Shown here: in pieces, positions 11,317-23,500 of the stretch
Layout of the letters: every line of letters starts with the position of its first letter
How positions within the stretch are numbered: the stretch's first letter is position 1
Origin: Klebsormidium nitens
Lineage: Eukaryota > Streptophyta > Klebsormidiophyceae > Klebsormidiales > Klebsormidiaceae
NCBI GenBank assembly: GCA_000708835.1
Contig: DF237345.1
Coordinates: 22,221-86,220, forward strand
DNA length: 64,000 bases
Direction of reading: 5' to 3'
The notes under the pieces: model-generated
The model's input: the letters and a program-made list of their open reading frames with translations, nothing else
Database searches by the model: none
What the model was told of the DNA's origin: nothing
Program-made: the position numbers and the translations under genes

Positions 11317-14300
11317 ATGGAGCCCAAGAGCGTCATCGACGGGCTGGGGGAAGAGATCACTGCGATCGTGACACCTGTCTCCATCTGCATGCTGGTGGTG
11401 GTCTGTCTGGTGCACGGGCTGACCCCCCACGGGTCAGACAGTGGTGTGTCCCCTTTCATCGCCACCTCATTCTACCACGAAAAGAGCACCGACTCGGCAG
11501 AGACAAAGCTGGGGGGGGCGCTCCTGAACGCGCTCATTTTCATCGTGGCGGTGGCAGCAATCACGTTCGTGCTCGTGGCGCTGTTCTACTTCCGGTGCAC
11601 TAAGGTGGGCGCCTGAATTTGAAGGTTTTTAATGCCCGTGGCTAACATGCCGACTTCCTAAACCTTGAACATAGTTCAATATCATCTATGGCATCAAAAA
11701 GTCCTGCGTCTTGCAGCTGATCAGGTGGCCTCTGCGGACTGGCATGAAATCTAGCAAGATGGTGGAAAGTAAAGGAGCTGGAGCTGCTCTTCTTTCGATG
11801 TGGTGGCTACTGGCTCTTACAACTTTCAAGATTGGACAATGGACAATGCAGTCTTCTGTTGTTCTTCCGAGCCTGCGGCACTACTGCCTGACCCTGTCAA
11901 CATTGGCATTTTTGAAGTCGTTGAGATTGTCAGAAATTGTGTACCAATTCTGGCACACACATTGCTCATTGAATGCAATCGACATCGGACGGCGTCCTCT
12001 TTCTCCATAGTGGGCGAATGGAGAGGAAGACGGTTCGTTTCAGGTTATGAACTTGCCAGATACAAAACATCCTGGGCTTTGAGGCACTCGCCACAGCCCC
12101 ATTCCGTATCTGCCTTCTGTGAACCCTCTTTGCACCGATCGCATTGCCACCCTCACAGAAGCTCAATCATAACTCACTTGTCCACAGGTCATCTGGGGCT
12201 ACATGGGCTTCTCCGGCTTCACGATCCTGGCCCTCCTCGGCGGCATCCTCGGGATCCAGATCATCCAGGCCGCGAGCATCCCTCTCGACATCATCACCTT
12301 CTCAATCGTCCTCTGGAACTTCTCAGTTGTGGGCGTTCTGGCCGTCTTCTTCTGGAAGATGCCCATCTTCCTGAAACAGGGTTACCTCGTGTTTATCGGC
12401 GCCGTGGTTGCGTTCTGGTTTACGAAGCTCCCGGAATGGACCACCTGGACTGTACTAGCTGCGATGGCGCTCTACGACCTGGCCGCGGTGCTGGCGCCCG
12501 GGGGCCCACTCAAGGTAAGGGGTTAAGAAAGTTCACTTGGTGAAATGGGGCTTGGAGTGTCGAACTTCTGGTTTTGAACTAAAGAGTTGAACCTCAGCTT
12601 TCCAGGAGCTTCTGGTTTTGAACCAAAGAGTTTAAGCTCAGCTTTCGCGGGGTTTGCTTTGATGAAGATCAGAAAGTCAGCTTTTAGTGACTATGACTTA
12701 CAATCTGCGCATTGTGCGCGGCTTTCAAGTGGAGCATTGTTGTGAATACAGTCTCTGGGTCTGTGGGGTTCCATCCGAAAGTTGATGTTTGGGCTTCTCA
12801 GATTCCAGCTTGAGGCCAGTTAGAATGCAGAGTAATCATGGCGCCTGAAACGTGCTTTCGAAAATCTTTTCTTTGAGATGCCAGTGGTCTGTGGGTTGAC
12901 GCAGTTATTGGTGGAGATGTCCATCGAGAGGGATGAGGACATCCCCGCATTGATCTACGAGGCGCGGCCCACGTCGCTCTCCCGGGGGGAGGCCATGACG
13001 GGCCGAGGCCGGCAGAACGAGTCAGTAAGTCTCGTCTTGCTGGGCTTTGGTATTCACTTTGTTTGGAGTAAAGAAAGATTGGAATAGTGGAGACGCGAAG
13101 AGTAAGTGGAAACCAGTGTGAAACGAAAGACGAGACATGTTGTTTGGAAGAGTATATTCGAGGGAAGGGATTGTGAGCCAAGTCTACAAGCTTTGATGTT
13201 CTTGTGCAAACAGTTCTAATCACAGATTGTGGAATCACCCCAAGCCTTCCTGAATGTAGGTGGTTTATTCTCTTGCTTTGTATTGCTTTCAATAGATCAA
13301 CGCCACATTGCGCATGATCCTTAATCTAGGTTTCTACCTAGCTTGCGTACACAGGGGATTGATTTGGAAGCAACACGGGGGCACTTGATACTGATTCGTG
13401 ATAGATGACTAACACCGAACGATCTGCCTGCAGGAAGCCGCGCCTGGCAGGCGACGGCGGCAACAACGCTCTGGAGGTGCGGACGATGGCATAGAGGTGA
13501 GCACTTTCTTAACCACGTACGAGGAGGCTCTTTCCAGCAAGTTTTCTAAAAGTAGCTTGGCATCTGGTTTGGTTTGCTGAACTAGGGAGATTGCCTTTTG
13601 GAGATAGGTTACAGTCTCAGTTCCAGGGAGTATGAGCGGATTAATGGTGCTTTATGTTGGGAGATCGAGTTGCCGTTGCATCGAAAAGAGACCTCAAAGG
13701 AAGGTAGCCATGCATGGCCGAGCTTGGATCGAGCTGTCACAGGTCCCGTTCATTGCCCCGTTCAGAAGATTATGACGCGTCCCTTGTCTGCAAGCATTGG
13801 ATGTTCTACCTATTACAAGAGAGTCACTTTTTCATCCCTTCTTGCTGGCCTGGCGATGTGTCCGTCTCTGACTGCCGCTCTTTGACCTGCGAGTTGTTTG
13901 CGTGGACATAAAGAGTGCGGCATAAGCCCGCTTTCAATGCGAAACAAGCACCACCCATGTGCCACCCTCTTCCCTCCGTTGCTAACAGAGTCTTGCTTTC
14001 TCGACGTTGAATAGAGGCTTGGCTGTTAGGCAGCCGTCTGACGTCCCTTTCTGTTTCTTCAGCAGCTAGCTGTTGCCACGCGAGACTCTGGAGCGAGCGA
14101 CCCTAGACCTAGCTCGTCTTCAGCGAATGGCGCGCAATTGTCAAGCACATCAAACAACAACAGGGCAGCAGGCTCTGGAAGTCAAGGCTTGTTAGCGGAG
14201 ACGAACGCCCCAGAGAGCCAGGAACTAACACGGTTAGGGGCAGGTACGTCGTCAAGTCGCGGGCAGGTTAGGGCAGAACAGTCCGCGGTTAGTGGGCGGT

Positions 14301-15729
14301 TAAGAGGCAGACGAACGGGATCCGAACGGACGGCTAACGAGGGTTTACCCGGGTCAGGGAGCCAAGGAGAGATTGATGAGGGGGAGAGTGCACCGCTGGT
14401 GGGGGGGACGCAGAGAGGGGGCGCGGAGGGGGGGGAAGAGGAGGCCCGAAGCAGCGGAGAAGGGGAAGATGGGCTGGGGTATGATGAAGAGGAGTGGGGC
14501 TTGCCGGATGCGATAAAGGTGAGGTCCTTGGGTTTTTGTTTCCGGAGAACTGGTTGCGCGCCATGAAGCCACGATGTCAAATGCAGTGTCGAAACATACC
14601 TGCGGGGTCGGAAAAGTCATTTTCAATAAGCTCCTCGGGCGTTTGTTTCCGGTCAAGTGGTTATGCCCCATGAAGCCACGATGTCGTGTTGCAGGTTTAG
14701 AGAACATATCGCGGGGCCGAAACGGGTTACTTTCGAGCCGGATGTGGCTTTCTTGCTGTGGCGTCCGGGCGGGACAGGGCGGTAGTCGAAATCTCGTTTA
14801 CAAAAGTGTGTTGAGACCTATAGTGGTTTGCCCAGTTTCACCAAGCGCTGGAGCCACAGTTTCGTTTGTCGTATACCTGTCACTGCGCAATCAGCGGTTT
14901 CCAACGACTTCCCGCATGCTCGATCTGGAGCGTTTCGGCCCTCAGCGTCGAAGAAACTCATTCACCTGCCAATGACACCCCCCCGAATCCCGCCCGTCGC
15001 CACAACCTCGCCCAGCTCCAGAGTTGATTGACTTGCGGCCCAGCCTGTGAAGTCGCCGTCCAGGCAATGTGGCAACTTCCGTACCTTCCTTGGGCTCTTG
15101 CTGACGTCATGCTGGCGTCATCCCCGCAGCTGGGCCTGGGCGACTTCATTTTCTACAGTCTCCTGGTGGGCCGAGCCGCGATGTACGACCTGATGACCGT
15201 GTACGCGTGCTACCTGGCGATCATAGCCGGGCTCGGTGAGGCATAGCTTATCGGCCCAAGCCATATGAGTCGATTGCAATCATAAGAACAACGTATGAGG
15301 GAACACGAAGGTAGTGCACACTTCACCGTCTCCAACAGGATTGAGGATCCTTGGAGAGTTATTGATATGCCAACCTCCCAGGGGTCAAGAAACCACCTCT
15401 TACTATATCTGCCCGCACAGCTTGCGTAAGGTCCTTTGAATGACCGTACATACTCTGAGGCCACTTTCGCACGTTCTGGAACTGGATTGCATCTCCACGG
15501 GAGGCCGCATCTAAAACCTACTTCTTTAACCACCCGTTTCTGCCACGTCAATCTAAACTACTCTTCTTGCTGCACTGCAGGGGCGACCCTGGTGCTGCTA
15601 GCTGTGTACCGGCATGCTTTGCCAGCTCTGCCCATCTCGGTGGCCCTAGGAATGGTGTTCTACTTCATGACACGGATTGTGGTGGAGCCGCTCGTTGTTG
15701 GACTCGCCACGAACCTCCTATTCTTTTAG
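11317..15729 (+). CDS. Presenilin, gamma-secretase catalytic subunit
   Basis: Exons: 11317-11604, 12188-12514, 12905-13024, 13434-13496, 14066-14518 (or from 14063), 15130-15235, 15581-15729; about 501 aa, all phases consistent. The start MEPKSVIDGLGEEI precedes the first membrane helix, as in plant presenilins. Both catalytic aspartates of this membrane aspartyl protease family are present: LYDLAAVL in helix 6 (Asp193) and the GLGD motif of helix 7 (LGLGDFIFYSLLVG, Asp422). The C-terminal PALP motif is at 467-470 (RHALPALPISVALG). Exons 3-5 encode the large hydrophilic loop. This begins LLVEMSIERDEDIPALIYEA, the region where presenilins cleave themselves, and is extended by an acidic Ser/Gly/Glu-rich stretch of about 150 aa in exon 5. 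Presenilin acts in endomembranes with nicastrin, APH-1 and PEN-2; in plants and algae its substrates are poorly defined. It looks complete and functional. Confidence 0.95.
12565..12648 (+). repeat. 44-bp tandem duplication in presenilin intron 2
   Basis: Two adjacent units both start cttctggttttgaac and end ctcagctttc, at 12565 and 12609. They are purely intronic and lie soon after the exon 2 donor. Confidence 0.8.
14526..14739 (+). repeat. 107-bp tandem duplication in presenilin intron 5
   Basis: Two units begin at 14526 and 14633, just after the exon 5 donor at 14519. Shared blocks include tttgtttccgg, ccatgaagccacgatgtc and a gcggggtcgg/gcggggccg core. Divergence is moderate, so the duplication is not recent. 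Confidence 0.8.
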
Positions 15730-16653
15730 CAGTCAACAAAAGAAAGACCTAGGATCTGCTAACACATGATGCTCGACTGCTTGAATCAGTGAGGTCTGTT
15801 CCCTGTCTGTGATAGTACGTTAAATTTACTAGGCGGTCGGGTTCGAGGTTGCTCAATGAACAGTCTGCGGAAGAGGTACAGGAGTAATGCTCAGGGGCGA
15901 AGAAAGTGCTACCACCTCATGCTATGAGTGACCCGACAGTCATAGAGCTGTTCGAGAGCTTGATGGTCGTTGCGTTTGCAGTCTTCGAACGCACATTATG
16001 TCCGTATATGTCCAGATCATATGGCCCCACCCAGCACGGCCATGTAGGTAAACCTCTATCGACCTGCAAATTAACTAATTGTACGTCGACTCAGATCGAT
16101 TCGCTGACCGCACCGTTGTCCAATGTCAGCAGAGGCAGCTCTCTGGCTATAAGCGCGGATCGATGATCGAGTTCATTGCTTGCATGAACTGGCTCGGGGG
16201 CCGTGCAGCTATCATATAGAATCTATCATATGTGACGTAAGCCAGCCTGCTGATCCAGGCCCACCAGCCCATCATTGCATCTAGCTACGTACCGTGTCTG
16301 CACACGTGCATATGCGGCATGTGGTTCGTGGGCGGTGCACAGTGACCGTCTGGTGCCAGCCCGCCGTGCCATGACGACGGTCATGCACGTGCACATATGT
16401 CATTGGAATATATGCGCGGCTGAGCGCAATTGAGCTGGTTGGCCATAGCGTACTAAATATTGGCGGAGCGGCCGCATCGTATTCATTCGTCTATGCCGGC
16501 GGCACATCCCAAGGTACTGCAAACCTTTCCAGATTCAATGCAATCTAACTCTAGCTCGCAGCTTCGATGCGAACTTGCAAGTTGCGCCCCGGACCTTATT
16601 AAGATACAAGTAAATGACTCATAACATAATCAACACTGCCAACATGGTAATAG
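15730..16653. other. Tail-to-tail spacer, presenilin and transporter
   Basis: This interval lies between two convergent stop codons and should contain both 3' untranslated regions. The middle (about 16180-16420) is rich in CATG-type palindromes such as gcatgtgg, cacgtgcatatg and tcatgcacgtgcac. No open frame shows homology or exon-like composition. Confidence 0.55.
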
Positions 16654-19600
16654 TCATGTCCTTGTTTGCTCGAAACCGTCAGCAAGGTCCCGTGACCCCT
16701 CTACCGGCCGTTGGTTGTCCGGCGACAACTCGAGGCCGCCCGGTTCCAGCGCCCGGCCGTCCAACTTATTCCCCCAACTCGTAAGTGGCGTTACGTTGAT
16801 GCCAAAGAATCCTACTGTTACAAGAGCGCCTCCAACAAGAAGCAGAACGCTCGGGCTGTTCCTGTTGATGAATATATCGGCGACGATCGCGATCGGCGTC
16901 TGAAAGGCGAGGCCGACGGTGGCGGCGGTCGGGGTTGTGAGGACCACTGCTCGGGCCCAGAGGTAGTCACTGAGGACGTTGTCGAGCAGACCTATGCGTC
17001 AAGGAAATACTCATGTGGTTTAGGTAAGAAAATTGATAGGTAGGATAGTAGTAGTTCTCCAGGAGAAATCAATCCTAAAACCTAGACTGACAAATGGTCT
17101 CCAGCCTAACCCCCAGACTAACCCCTCCCGTTCCCCGGGCCATGACCATATCCCACCTAAGACTATCTTACCTTAAACCATAGACCAACGCGTCAAGGAA
17201 CACCATATCGTTCTGGAAGGCCTACGCGTTTCATGGGTCTGTGATGCGCGTTTCATCGTTTTGTGAGACGAGCGTCGCTTCTGCACGCTCCCGCGCATAA
17301 GGGAACCAGCACTCTGGCTGGCCCCACCCTGAGCGGAAGCACCGGTAACTCAAGAGTTCTAAAAATCATCTGCGAAACCTCCTTACCCTCGATCGCCTGA
17401 GTGCGCAGGGCAAGACATAGGGGACGAGCAGGGGGATGCAAAGAAAAAGGAATGGAAGAGCATATGGTGTGGCGAAATTTGTAAGAATTTGGATGCTGCC
17501 GCGACCTTGGTAATTGTTGAGAGCACCACACCGCCATTGTGATTGCCGCCGAAACTTCTGATACCGAACCGTATCGAGGAGGATCAGAACGCCCGGTAGA
17601 GCAAGTACCCAAACCAATGACACAACCTCAGATTTGTGTATCGGTACACAACTTCGGCGAATCTCGTTCCGATCAACTGACAAATTTTGCCGCTTTTCTC
17701 TGCACTTTTCACAGCCCTTCTACTTAAGCTTCTTCATACGAGAAGAGTCTCCGACGGGGGCTCGACTCTCAAAATATGCCATCGAGACTCTACAGCGAGG
17801 GACTCACCTTTCGCGATAATTAGCCCGAACTGCCTCCCCCCCATCTTGCGCACCCGCTCCACCCCGGTGACGTGCAACCCCAGCAGGATCGGCCACAGCA
17901 GGAGCGCGCCGAACAGCCCCACAAACCCAAAAACCAGAGCGGTGGAAACTTTCTGTTCCGGAACCGCCTCCCCCTCCTCCTCTTCACTCCGTTCGTCCGG
18001 CAGTTCTTTCCTCAACATGGTGGTGTAAGTTGCGTATAACAGCGCGGAAAGGAGAACCAGCGCGTCTCCAAGGATTGGGTTAGGGGCGCGGTTACGGGAT
18101 TGGGGGTCCGGGGCAGAGTCTGCGACGCTGACTAAGGCGGTACCCCCCATGACGCAGCCGATCATGGCGAGCTTGAAGAAGGTGAAGGGTTCCTTGAGCC
18201 AGACGACCGAGATGATGAAGGTGAAGAGAGAGGAGCAGCTGCTGAGGATCGTGTTGGACTGCAGGACGAGGGAGGAGGGCGAAACATTGGCAGTCAATCA
18301 TATACGAACACTCGAAATGGACGAGAAACGGGTCGACAGAGGAAGAAGCAGGTGACCAGGATTAGTTTAAGGCTACAGGAAGGGAGGGGGCGGGGACAGA
18401 TCTTATAGCGAGGCTTACAAGCGCAATGCACCGAGGGGGACACCCTTTAATCAAGTGGACGATTGCACGGCTTGGATGGCCTTGTGCTAACAAGGAAGAA
18501 ACTTAGTGACAGGCAGCAATGGAATTCAGGGGAAGGGCTGACGACGATACACATTCAAAGAGCTCAAGCCAACTTCTTAGCAGCCTTGCTCACCGTGACT
18601 GTCGTTAAAATGAGCGACAGGTTGAACGTGTACTGCCCCATGAACCAAAGCGGCGCAATCACCAGCCCGATGCGCGCCGCCCGCTTGTGCTCCTCGCAAT
18701 ACCCCCCTCCCTGCTGGTGCTGCATGCCCGGATGCCACAGATGCTCGCTCATGTCCACCTCGGAATACCCCCCCAGATCCTCCTCCGAAAACACGTCGCT
18801 GGCGAGCCGGTGGGGGCTCGGCAGAGGCATTCGATGACCCTCGGGACCCCCCCCATCTGACGTATCAATCCAGAGGCCCTGTTCGGGGGTGCTCGGAAGC
18901 GCCGGGGGCCTGTGAGCGTGGCTCAGGCTGTGGCGTCGGTCCTCGACAGGGCCTTCTGGAGGGGAAAAGTCGACCGCCCGAAAACCGGAAGCGCCCGGGG
19001 AACGGGGGCTTGCGCGTCCCCCTGGAAGAGAAACTGCGGAGACGAGGTGGTGGTGCAAAGGGCGCAGGTCGGGGGACATGCCCTGTCTCTTGGGGGACGC
19101 TCCGTGCTTTGGGGGGGAGGCTCCAGTCGGAGGCAGATCAGGTGATTGCGCCACCCCGCGTGTCGTAATCCTTGGCAGATTCTGATGTCCTGAAGAATGG
19201 GAACTGTGACCCTCCGAAAGGGGCGCACCGTGCCCCCCCCCCGGCATCGCTGCATTATGGACACCCCCATTTTGAAGGCTGTCATTGTCTGCTGGCTCGA
19301 GATCTGGTTCGGACCTCCCCGGGCTTGCCAAGCCAATCACTGTGTACGAGACGGGCAGGCTCTTCCGCCGCCACAGCTCAAAGTGCCAGTTGGGTTTCTT
19401 CTGCCCCCCCACCTCGCGCTGCGGGGAGGTCGGGAGCTGCAGGGCTCTCCGAGCGAGGCGCCTTTTGAGGAAGGATTGGCAGCCGCGTGTGGCTTCCGTC
19501 AGGGGGATGTACAGGATAAAGAGTGAATTGCAAATGTAGGTCAAGAGGAACGGCGTGGTCCCGGCCGCTTCGACGGCTTGGACAACGAAGCTGGCGACCA

Positions 19601-19676
19601 CCCAGATGAGCGCGACGGCCGTGACAAAAGACATACCGAGGGCCCACCGGCCCTGGGGCCCTAGAGACGAACCCAT
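16654..19676 (-). CDS. EamA/DMT transporter, SLC35F5-like
   Basis: Exons (downward): 19676-18594, 18258-17808, 16991-16654; about 623 aa with consistent phases (0, then 1). It is a multi-pass protein of the drug/metabolite transporter superfamily. The first membrane region has ALIWVVASFVVQAVE and TPFLLTYICNSLFILYIPL, typical of SLC35F5/THI74-like proteins. QYTFNLSLILTTVT joins across intron 1 to SNTILSSCSSLFTFIISVVW. Later helices include GLIIAKG joined to LLDNVLSDYLWARAVVLTT, and PTAATVGLAFQTPIAIVADI. Between helices 2 and 3 lies an unusually long hydrophilic loop of about 250 aa, rich in Ser, Pro, Gly and His. The substrate is not predictable; relatives sit in vacuolar, Golgi or mitochondrial membranes. 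All family landmarks line up in order, so the gene appears intact. Confidence 0.88.
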
Positions 19677-20534
19677 AGCACCCCGCCCTCAACCCAGACC
19701 TCAACACCCAGAGCAGACAAGACTGTACTGTTAACCTGAAGCAGGATTGGTCAAGGGAAACCAGGTCTCCTCAAGATTGTGATTAGAGGGAGCCAGGAGC
19801 TCCTGGCTCAGGGTTGCAAGTTACCCGTCTCTCATTGACAGTTGCTCTTCCAGAATTCTGGTCAGTGCAGACTTCGATTGGACCTTTCAACCAGCGGAGG
19901 AAGCGCCTTAGCGGCACCGTGGCTGGACTACCAGTAAGATCCTCTTTGCATGACTTTCTTTAGGGCACCACTGTCGTATAGGGCAAGTCTAAGAATGAAG
20001 CCAGCAAACCCGCTAGCATTTGCGAAGAAGACTTGCATCTCCGCACGTGAGCACTGCATTGTCCACCCCAGCATTCATCTGCTGCAGACCTTCAAAGCTC
20101 CTCGATTCAGCTGACAGGATTGTGATTACTCAATTTACTGATGCGCCTTTGCCTCAACAAACATTAAGTAGGATGTCGTCGCCAATGCTGGCAGTGGTCA
20201 GAAATCAGCTACCTAGCTAGAATTTCTAGCACTGGCAGAATCAAAGCGAATTGAAAAATGGGGTAGGAAATGGTATAGGTTTTACCCCCTTTCCGTAATT
20301 CCATCTTTGTAGGGGGTCTCGATGCGTGCGAAATCGAGCCCCTCGTTGCCTGCTTTAGAACTGCTTTGCCCTCTTGCTAGATAGGTAGCTGTAGCACGGT
20401 AGCTCTCATGCAGGCCCTCTTCACTTCAAGAGTCAGCAGGGATTCAGCTCCATTGTTGCTGCGCAGGATTGTGATCTGCGTTCAGGAAGGAATATCTCAA
20501 GGATCAATTCATTTTACGGGCCTTCTTGGGCAGC
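19677..20534. promoter_or_regulatory. Head-to-head promoter interval, transporter and transpeptidase
   Basis: This is an 858-bp interval between divergent start codons. Both promoters and 5' leaders must lie here or in upstream non-coding exons. I see no strong TATA box, tandem repeat or additional exon. Confidence 0.4.
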
Positions 20535-23500
20535 ATGTCTGCGGAGGCCCTCCTCACCGGGGTGGGCGAGGTTTCTGATGAGGCGCCACTGCTGTTCTCA
20601 TCACGCCGGTCGCCTGTCCTGAGCCAGAATGGCATCGTCTCCTCATCCCAGCCCCTCGCGACTGCTGCCGGGCTCAGAATTCTGCAGAAGGTGAGAGTGG
20701 TTGACGTTAACGTACACCTCGAGTGACTTCTTCTCTGTATAGTACATGATTAATTTGCCCCTTCCTTACTGTGCGAGCTCAGAGGGAGCTTCGGAGCACG
20801 GGATAAAGTACGCAGTGCATCAATCAAAGCTCAACACTCAACGGTGTCACAGATTGTTGATGAATCACAATTTGCCCTCATAGAAATAGACACAGAGAGT
20901 TATGACGTCTCTTGCTTGGTGATGAAGCTATGATGAAGTTGCTCATACTGCACAATGGAAGATCAATTTGGATGGTCACTTCCTTCTAAATAGTCCCTTC
21001 CTTTTGATATAGCTGTTGTGCTGTAGTACCACCCCAGTCAGAAGGAGGTATGCTGGGAAAAGTGCATGTAGGCTCCATACCTCACTGTTGTGCTTTCGTC
21101 CAAGTCAACGGTCTCCCCAATTGAGCACTGGTCTGCACACTTACAGCACTTGATTCAACCTGCAAGCACCTCTCTTTTGACTATCTGTTGGCCCTGTTGT
21201 GTTTGTAGGGAGGGAATGCTGCGGATGCCGCAGTCGCGGTGGCTGCCTGCCTGAATGTTACTGAGCCCTGCTCCACTGGTAAGCCTGATCAGAATTTTGA
21301 GACAGCCTTGGTCTAGCTTGCCTGAGCCTTTTCACATATCTACTATGCATCGCATGCCTCCTCATCTGCAATGCTCCTTTCAAGCAGTGCCTCTTCTCAA
21401 TTTGGAATAAAACGGACACTTCTCATCAACTGCAAGTGCAAAGATCAGAAGTTGGCGACACGAGGAGGATCATAACAGACTCTTTGTTGGGTATTCTTTA
21501 CATCTTGTTTGAGTACAAGGGGATATTCTCCTCCACGTCATCATCACCCTTCAATGTGGAGTTCTAATTTCTTGAGAAGTTCACAGTGTCGATCTCAGCT
21601 CTTCTGCATCAATGGCCCCAATTGCAACTTGTCCCTTCTCATCCTGCAGGCATTGGGGGAGACGCCTTTGCGCTCTTCTACGATGCAGCCAAGAGGACCG
21701 TAAGCTGCGTCCAGGGAAATGGCCGTAGCCCCTCTGGCCTCACCCAGGACCTGATACAAGAGCGGGGAATCAGAGACGCCCTCCCAGTCTATAGCGGATT
21801 GACCGTCACTGTGAGTGTGTTTGTCTCGCCTGAAGGCGACCGATCCAGGTGCTGTAGCTGGTCAGTATGTCTCATTTTTTTTTTAACGGATTAATGTGAA
21901 ACATACCGACCAGGTCGCACTGCTCATCGGCCCCCTAACCTCGAGAGAGACAGTTGATCAGAGAAGAGTGAAATCCGTATCCAGCTTACTCAGAAAGCGC
22001 AATTCCCAAGCTCCTCGTTTGGATTGATTGACAGGGGTTTGGCTCAATCTGCTCAACGTCTGAAGGCCATCGCCGCTTGGTTGAATCTGTGTTGTGGAAC
22101 GGGTTCGCCTCCATATTCCACAGCTTCATCTCAACTTGTAAAGCCCTAAACTGCTCCATCTGTTCTAGCTCACAATCCAAGCTTGGGTCCAGAAAGCCTC
22201 CCAGCCCCTTCTCAGACGACAAGCGAAGGACCAATCTCAATTCAGATCCCTGGTGCTGCCGCCGCCTGGGCTGACATCATCGAGCGGTTCGGCACGCTCC
22301 CGCTGTCCGAAGTCCTCGCCCCCGCCATCGAGCTCGCTGAAAAGGGCTACCCAGTGTCTCCTATCACCGCCTCCCATTGGGCCCGAGGCGTGGATCAGCT
22401 GCAGCAGGGGGGTCCGCACGCAGGGGACATGCTGATTGACGGGCGAGCCCCCCGCGCAGGAGAGATCATCAAGATGCCCAAGCTCGGAAAGTGAGGGGCA
22501 ACGTCTGGTGCAGAGCCGTTCTGTGTTTTTTTGTTGAGGTGGGGGAGTTCTGAAAGTTGGGCGCGAGAAGGCAGAGCTTGAAGAGTGAGGGAGGGAACCT
22601 CGAACTTCGCGGCTCACACCACGTGGTGCAGTCTCAGCAGTCTTCGGGGTCACTGCCACTTGTGGGTTTTCTTATAATCTTGTTCTTTGTTTATTTGGGT
22701 ACCCATGCAAGTTTAATCCGTGATCGTATCCAAACGTTTCTATTCTAAACAAGATACTTGAGCACTCATGGAGATTTTGATTTTTGACTATCAAAAATAG
22801 GCAATCTTTCCTTCTAAGCTCGTGAGCCCCGTCGTTTGCTGCAGCACTTTTCGACTGTTGGCCGAGCACGGCAAGAAGGGTTTCTACGAGGGGGCTGTTG
22901 CGGAGGCAATCGTCAAGGCCGTAAACTCGAAAGGCGGAGTCTCTACGCTCCAGGATCTCAAGGAGCACACAACTGCATTCCCCGAGCCGATCCACACCAC
23001 CTATAAGTGAGACTTCCTTCCAGTCCTTGTGCAGGTGCGAATTGTTGCGTTCATTCTTCGTGTCAGAAGAAAGATGAAGAAGGGGACAGTTTTTGCTTTT
23101 CGTTTGCTGGTTATCATACACAAACGGAGACCCGTCGATCCTCTGACGGGATTCGTTTCCCAACATCTATATTTAAAGACGAACGGCTGTACGCGTTTCG
23201 TGTATGAACGCTACTTTATCTATACGGCCTGGACACCGTAACGCCTCGGAACAAATCCTTTCTAACCAGAATTCTTCGAACTGCGGAGGCGCACAGCATC
23301 GCAAGGCGACTTGGGAGTGCTTCTTTCAGTCTCACATGTGCGGGCTGTTTTGCAGGGGCGTTCAGGTTTGGGAAGTCCCCCCTCCGACGCACGGGCTAGC
23401 GGCTCTGATAGCGCTGAACATTCTGGAAGGTAAGCGCTCTCTTTCTGGGCTCAGGCTACTCCATAGACAATGTTCTGACTAAGCGCTGAATGTCGACTCC

